Positions 59,715-64,000 of a stretch of DNA of 64,000 bases are shown here, in pieces. The translations under genes and the position numbers were made by a program. How positions within the stretch are numbered: the first letter of the stretch is position 1; the number at the start of each line of letters is the position of its first letter. The DNA comes from Spinellus fusiger (taxonomy: Eukaryota > Mucoromycota > Mucoromycetes > Mucorales > Phycomycetaceae), in the NCBI GenBank assembly GCA_025094145.1, contig JALLLS010000007.1, forward strand, positions 62,001 to 126,000, written 5' to 3'. The notes below the pieces were generated by a model that was given only the letters and a program-made list of their open reading frames with translations, was not told the DNA's origin and searched no databases.

Positions 59715-59919
59715 GAAGAAAAGAAGAAAGATGAGTTGACCTTATTTCTTTCTTTCTTTCTATACTATTTCTGTTTTATAATTGGTTTCTACATGCCAAT
59801 GATTCAGTCTGTGATATGATTCAATCCGTGATTTGAAAACTAAGAAGTTTTCTATAGCATAAACCTTGTATATCTATCAATAGAAATTGTGAATCTCACG
59901 GGTTTTCTATGCACATATA

Positions 59920-60753
59920 CAGTCCCGTGTAGTAAGTGAGTAGACAAAAAATCACTTATTTTTTATTCTTCAAAAATAAAATAGAGGTCTTTTTCTTCTC
60001 TTTCATAACTCATTTAAAAAATGACTTCAAGTAATAGAAATCAGTCAACTCTTAGCCAAAGACATAAAGATGGTTCTATCAAAAGAAGAGATTATGATAT
60101 GTTTATTAGAGGTCAAACCACAGGACAATGGAAAAGACGTGCTACTTATCAAGACAACCTGGTATGACACTTACTCACAAGCAAAGACAATTGGAGTAGT
60201 GTAAAAACAAGGCTGATTGGCCAGTGGAGAGGTGGAGTAACATCATCTGGTCTGATGAGTCCCATTTTACAGTTGTGGGCAATAATAAAGAGACTAGAAT
60301 GCTCAGGAAGAAAAGTGAAAGGTATGTGGAGCGTCATACGCAAAGAACATACAAGTATGGCAAGAGTTTGGTCATGGTGTGGGGTTGGTTTTTGTGTGGA
60401 GGTGTAGGACTTCTTGCACTCTTGTAGGAATAAGTTAATCAAGACAAGTATATCAATGTACTTGCCAAATACTTTCTTCAATGGTTCTATAAATTGCCAG
60501 AGAACCTTGAGAAGACAATTCTCTTTCAAGGTGCTCCGTTGTGATTAGGAATAAAGGCTTTGATACAAAGCAGTGAGCAATATATTTATAATAAAAAATA
60601 TAGACAATCATCTAAAGAAAAACTGTTCCAAGTCTTGTGTTATTCCATGAGTATTTTATTATGAACATCTTGGACTGATAGATATGCTTTTGTTTTTCAG
60701 AATAAAATAAAAAATAAGTGATTTTTTGTCTACTCACTTACTACACGGGACTG
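59920..60753 (+). mobile_element. Deleted Tc1-like element (tacagtccc family) at the palindrome centre
   Basis: It has TA-flanked ends CAGTCCCGTGTAGTAAGTGAG in perfect inverse. The plus strand encodes the N-terminal region (SSNRNQSTLSQRHKDGSIKR, then GQTTGQWKRRATYQ), a truncation, then WSNIIWSDESHFTVVGNNKE and a KSLVMVWGWFLCGGVG motif. The C-terminal DDE part is mostly missing. It is related to 14980-15656. Confidence 0.75.
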
Positions 60754-60959
60754 TATATGTGCATAGAAAACCCGTGAGATTCACAATTTCTATTGATAGA
60801 TATACAAGGTTTATGCTATAGAACAACTTCTTAGTTTTCAAATCACGGATTGAATCATATCACAGACTGAATCATTGGCATGTAGAAACCAATTATAAAA
60901 CAGAAATAGTATAGAAAGAAAGAAAGAAATAAGGTCAACTCATCTTTCTTCTTTTCTTC

Positions 60960-61230
60960 ATGGAACCTGCTCTAAAGATTGTAGCAGCGAAAAGCTCAAT
61001 CACTAGTATTAGATGGAAACCGGGTTGTCTCTATCAGGACATACATCTTCAACAGTCAATTGTGAAAGGTTTGCAAGATACCTCGAGGAGAGAGCCAGAG
61101 CCACCCCAATGTTGCATAATTATTATTCAAATAAAGGTACTCCTGCTGTGGAAAGCTAGAATGTCAATAGCTTAATCCCATTTCGTAGAATGAAGCCTTT
61201 GATCTTTATTAATCAACAACAATCAGACAA
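60960..61230 (+). pseudogene. Fanzor-like fragment, right arm
   Basis: Mirror image of 59440-59714, with the same reading-frame breaks. Confidence 0.45.
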
Positions 61231-61569
61231 ACGGCTAGCTAGTAGTAGCCAGCCCACCAAAACATCAAAACATCAAAACATCAAAACATCAAAAAAGAAT
61301 CCAGTCTAGTTATCGCTGCACTAAACCAAGATACAGATAAGTCTTTTTTGAACCATAATGCGTTTTGTCTACAATTTTTTATTTCCCAAAAATGTGTCAA
61401 TACTCTCTGAAGATAATGTAGCTATTGCTAGAATAGGCAGACAGAGTTTGAAATGGTTCATTTAGACGGCGAAAATACCTTTTTAAGAACACATTAGCCA
61501 ATTAGAGTAATAGTGTGATTCTGTTGTCCGTGTATTTACTTTTATATCCCAAAAATCTTTAGGTGTGTA

Positions 61570-63794
61570 AAAGAGACAAATTAATTAGTTTAGTTGTGAT
61601 TGCAATCCATGATGACACCAAGTCCTGACTCTACTATTACGATTAGTAGAGTCATTATAAGAACAGAAACTGAATAAATTTGTGATTCAATACAAGAAAT
61701 TCGGCCATCAACTGAACCTGCTGTATTGTTATTATGGTTTTTCTTCAATTATCTCTTGTCTATTTAATAAAAAATAAGAATACCACAGAATATTTTACAA
61801 AGAACTGATAGGTAAAAAATGAAGAATCTAAATTCCCCGCACCTTTTCTGTAGTGTATACGCTTTTAAATGTAAACAATCTATCAGAACCACAGAGCAGG
61901 TTGATTGTACTGAGACTATAATGAAATTCCCTTCTAAACACCACTAAAGCTATTTCTATTTCTTATTTATTTACCGTTAAAGTAAAAGTATGTAAATATA
62001 GTTTAAGAAATCAAGCACAGTCTTAGTAGTTGAGATTTGAGGAAGTATGATTTAGTCACAAATAATAACTCCATCTATTATCTCTATATAATGTATAATA
62101 CAAATGCAAAGAGAATATATATCCTTGATTTAGTTTATACTTGAACAGGTTTTCTTTCTGTTCATACAATAGTATGTTGAACTCCAACATCTAAGAATAT
62201 AGCAGTCATCTACTGAATTTAAAATAAACAAGGTAAAGAATTTAAACTTGTGAGTTTGAAATTTTTTTTTTTAAAAAAAAAATTTCCCTGTGTTAACATG
62301 AAATAAGTTATGCATACAATCATATCAACATATCAGTATATAGAAAAGTTATTATGAAAGAGATGAATGTATACATTCAATGAAAGACTATTCCTACCAG
62401 AAGTTTGTTTTCGAGAGGCCTGGGATACTGTTAGAGATTCAGTTTTCGCCATCTTCAGTTCGATTGCGGGATCACCAAAACCTGTCATCAGAATCTTCAG
62501 GCGACAAGACAAACATCGAATCTCACAAGTTCAGATCTCATACTGAACTTTATTCGTTGAATAGATACAGATATAGTCTATATGAAGTTTGAGTGTAGTA
62601 TGGGGCAATATACCATCTATTGTAAAAGGTGCTGTTCTAAGTGCGATACCAGACAGTGAAGTCGATACCTACCTTGGATATTATTTTATTTTATTTAAAA
62701 ATGAGTGAAATATGTAACAGATACTGATATCATCTATTGTGAATCATCCATGTTCATCATCCACCACAAGAGTATTATCAAAACACACAGAGCAGCAACA
62801 CCTCTTTTGACTCTTTCTCGTCTACCTGACTTTGAAAAAGTCTTGCACATCCTTTATTTTCGCTAGGCCTTGATGTTTTCCGAAAGACACAGTGGCCTTA
62901 ACAAATCATGGGATGACGAAGTTGAGTTTCTAGACAAGTGCTCTACTAAGTAGTCTGTGTGTGTACCAGTATTAGTAATAGCTAGACTTACATTTTATAT
63001 TCTTCTAAACCAAACACTTGCTTATATCTTTTTATTTTTAAATAATAATAATAATAATAAAATAATAATAAAAAGCTGGTTCTTGTATGTAACAAGGCTC
63101 AGGATGATGTTTCTTATCACGTTCAGCAAAAGACTTATTTTTATTCCTGTTTAGGTGAGCGGTTCTTCTACTTGTGTATTTAAAAATAGAATTCTTTCAT
63201 TCTTTGGTAACCAAGGCTATTCGAGCTCTTTCATCAGAGGCTCTGTTGTTTTTGTTTGAGCCTTGTAGCTATTTTCTCGAGTGATTTGCTATATGACATC
63301 TTGAGGTTTATAAGCGCACAGATGAAACATTTTATCCATTGAATTGTTATGATCTGGTCTATAGAAATTATATAAAGAATACTTAATAAATTGTATTAAA
63401 TCATCACACATATAAACAAATAGTCATCTTGTTGCAGTGCTACTTTAGTGAATGTCTTGCACTTGCAACAATGTTACTTAATTGCAATATAATTTTCCCG
63501 GCCAAAAACCAATCATTTTAAAATTTTATAAACAGGTCAGCCAATGACTTGGCTTAGAATATTTTGATATATTCAATAGATGCAATAGAAAAAGTTATTC
63601 AGTTTAGTATTGAGGCTCAGGTCGAGTTTCCCTATTTTTATTTGTCAGACGACGATCTTTTTTCTTTTGTCTTTCTTTTCCACTTTTTCCACTTTTTCCA
63701 CTTTTTCCCTTCTTTCCTTTTGCCCTTTTGTCCTTTTGTCCTCTTTGTTCCCAGTCAACTTTTTTATTTTTTATTTTTTATTTTTATACTTTTT
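61570..63794. other. Intergenic, with pyrimidine-rich promoter tract before the last gene
   Basis: Bases 62257-62285 form a T11/A10 palindrome (hairpin-prone). Bases 63030-63070 are a (AAT)n microsatellite. Bases 63655-63745 are strongly pyrimidine-rich, with CCACTTTTT repeated three times and CCTTTTGT units, followed by TTTTTTATT repeats to 63786. Such CT-rich blocks often precede fungal start sites. The ORF at 62380-62592 is not recognised. Confidence 0.5.
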
Positions 63795-64000
63795 ATGAGA
63801 CAAGACACTACTCAAATTTGCTCTAGACTGGGCAAGATCGTACTTGTTGTTTATGCCTTTGTCTCTATACTTTACGCCGTCCACTACTTCTACTTATCCA
63901 ACAAAAACTCATCTTCAATTGCAAACGAAATACCAATTTTACCGACAGTTGGACTGAGCGAAGAAAAAGTGTCTCGGGAAGCCCATCAAAAACAAAAGAA
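63795..64000 (+). CDS. N-terminus of a type II membrane protein, runs off the window
   Basis: An ATG at 63795, just after a pyrimidine-rich promoter tract, opens a frame of 68 codons to the window end. It reads a short polar tail (MRQDTTQICSRLGK), one hydrophobic helix (IVLVVYAFVSILYAVHYFYL, about 15-34), then a polar Ser/Glu-rich stem. A short cytosolic tail, one signal anchor and a stem are typical of Golgi glycosyltransferases and related type II enzymes, but no catalytic domain lies within the window. The family cannot be named. Confidence 0.6.
   Translation, partial: MRQDTTQICSRLGKIVLVVYAFVSILYAVHYFYLSNKNSSSIANEIPILPTVGLSEEKVSREAHQKQK

Larger units (their letters stand above)
59005..61567. 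mobile_element. Palindromic CACACC-TIR element, copy g
   Basis: TA at 59003-59004 and 61568-61569 flanks CACACCTAAAGATTTTTGGG at both ends in inverse. The arms (about 59126-59919 and 60754-61567) are reverse complements with very few differences; for example, the ORFs at 59499-59714 and 60960-61175 have identical translations. Each arm resembles 14204-14979. The left arm is interrupted by a MITE (59028-59125), and the centre is a Tc1-like element (59920-60753). Each arm carries a Fanzor-like fragment and a (GATGTTTTG)4 tandem. Confidence 0.8.

Overview
The window is eukaryotic nuclear DNA and most likely comes from a Mucoromycota (Mucorales-type) fungus. The evidence is AT-rich intergenic DNA, compact protein-coding genes with short GT-AG introns (about 40-112 nt) and fungal-type proteins: a GDA1 Golgi nucleoside diphosphatase, a vacuolar YHR202W-like nucleotidase, an Atf1-type bZIP and NOP14. 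The density of dead Tc1/mariner and Fanzor-bearing elements also fits early-diverging fungi. The species is inferred, not shown.

Genes, left to right: the 3' end of a PH-domain (probably RhoGEF) gene (1-338, +); a small single-C2-domain protein (2976-3452, +); ceramide glucosyltransferase (3674-4984, -, three exons); a conserved-looking but unassigned membrane/coiled-coil protein (8158-9507, -, three exons); guanosine-diphosphatase GDA1 (19357-20877, -, two exons); a secreted or vacuolar 5'-nucleotidase-like metallophosphoesterase with 13 exons, including 11-nt and 18-nt microexons (23652-26203, -); an Atf1/ATF2-like bZIP factor (36780-38067, -); NOP14 of the small-subunit processome (44398-47499, -, six exons); and the N-terminus of a type II membrane protein leaving the window (63795-64000, +). 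These are ordinary housekeeping genes with no operon-like logic. All exon joins were derived by hand from splice signals plus reading-frame and family agreement; every model has a length divisible by three.

The rest is transposon-rich DNA. (1) A family of elements with CACACC... terminal repeats flanked by TA occurs at 1338-2541, 14204-16593, 18044-18512, 21068-23190, 48360-49720, 49721-51110 and 59005-61567. Several copies carry decayed pieces of a Fanzor (eukaryotic TnpB-like) gene, including the zinc-ribbon and RuvC-III NRDVNAS region with a probable intron. (2) There are several different dead Tc1/mariner elements (7273, 14980, 16784, 28984/30533, 33608, 52760, 56449, 59920). (3) There are two long palindromes: 28984-31887 (two 1355-bp arms, each a whole Tc1-like copy, spacer 194 bp) and 59005-61567 (Fanzor-fragment arms around a Tc1-like element). 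(4) There are solo LTRs of at least two families (13642-14132 and 51802-52288; 16178-16433 and 18117-18370). (5) A 98-101 bp MITE is present in three copies (49431, 54449, 59028). The insertions are nested and give a relative chronology.

The most interesting signal is the Fanzor-carrying TIR family. No intact open reading frame of it is present here, but two independent copies allow the protein, its intron and a candidate guide-RNA end to be recognised. No tRNA, rRNA or CRISPR array was seen.
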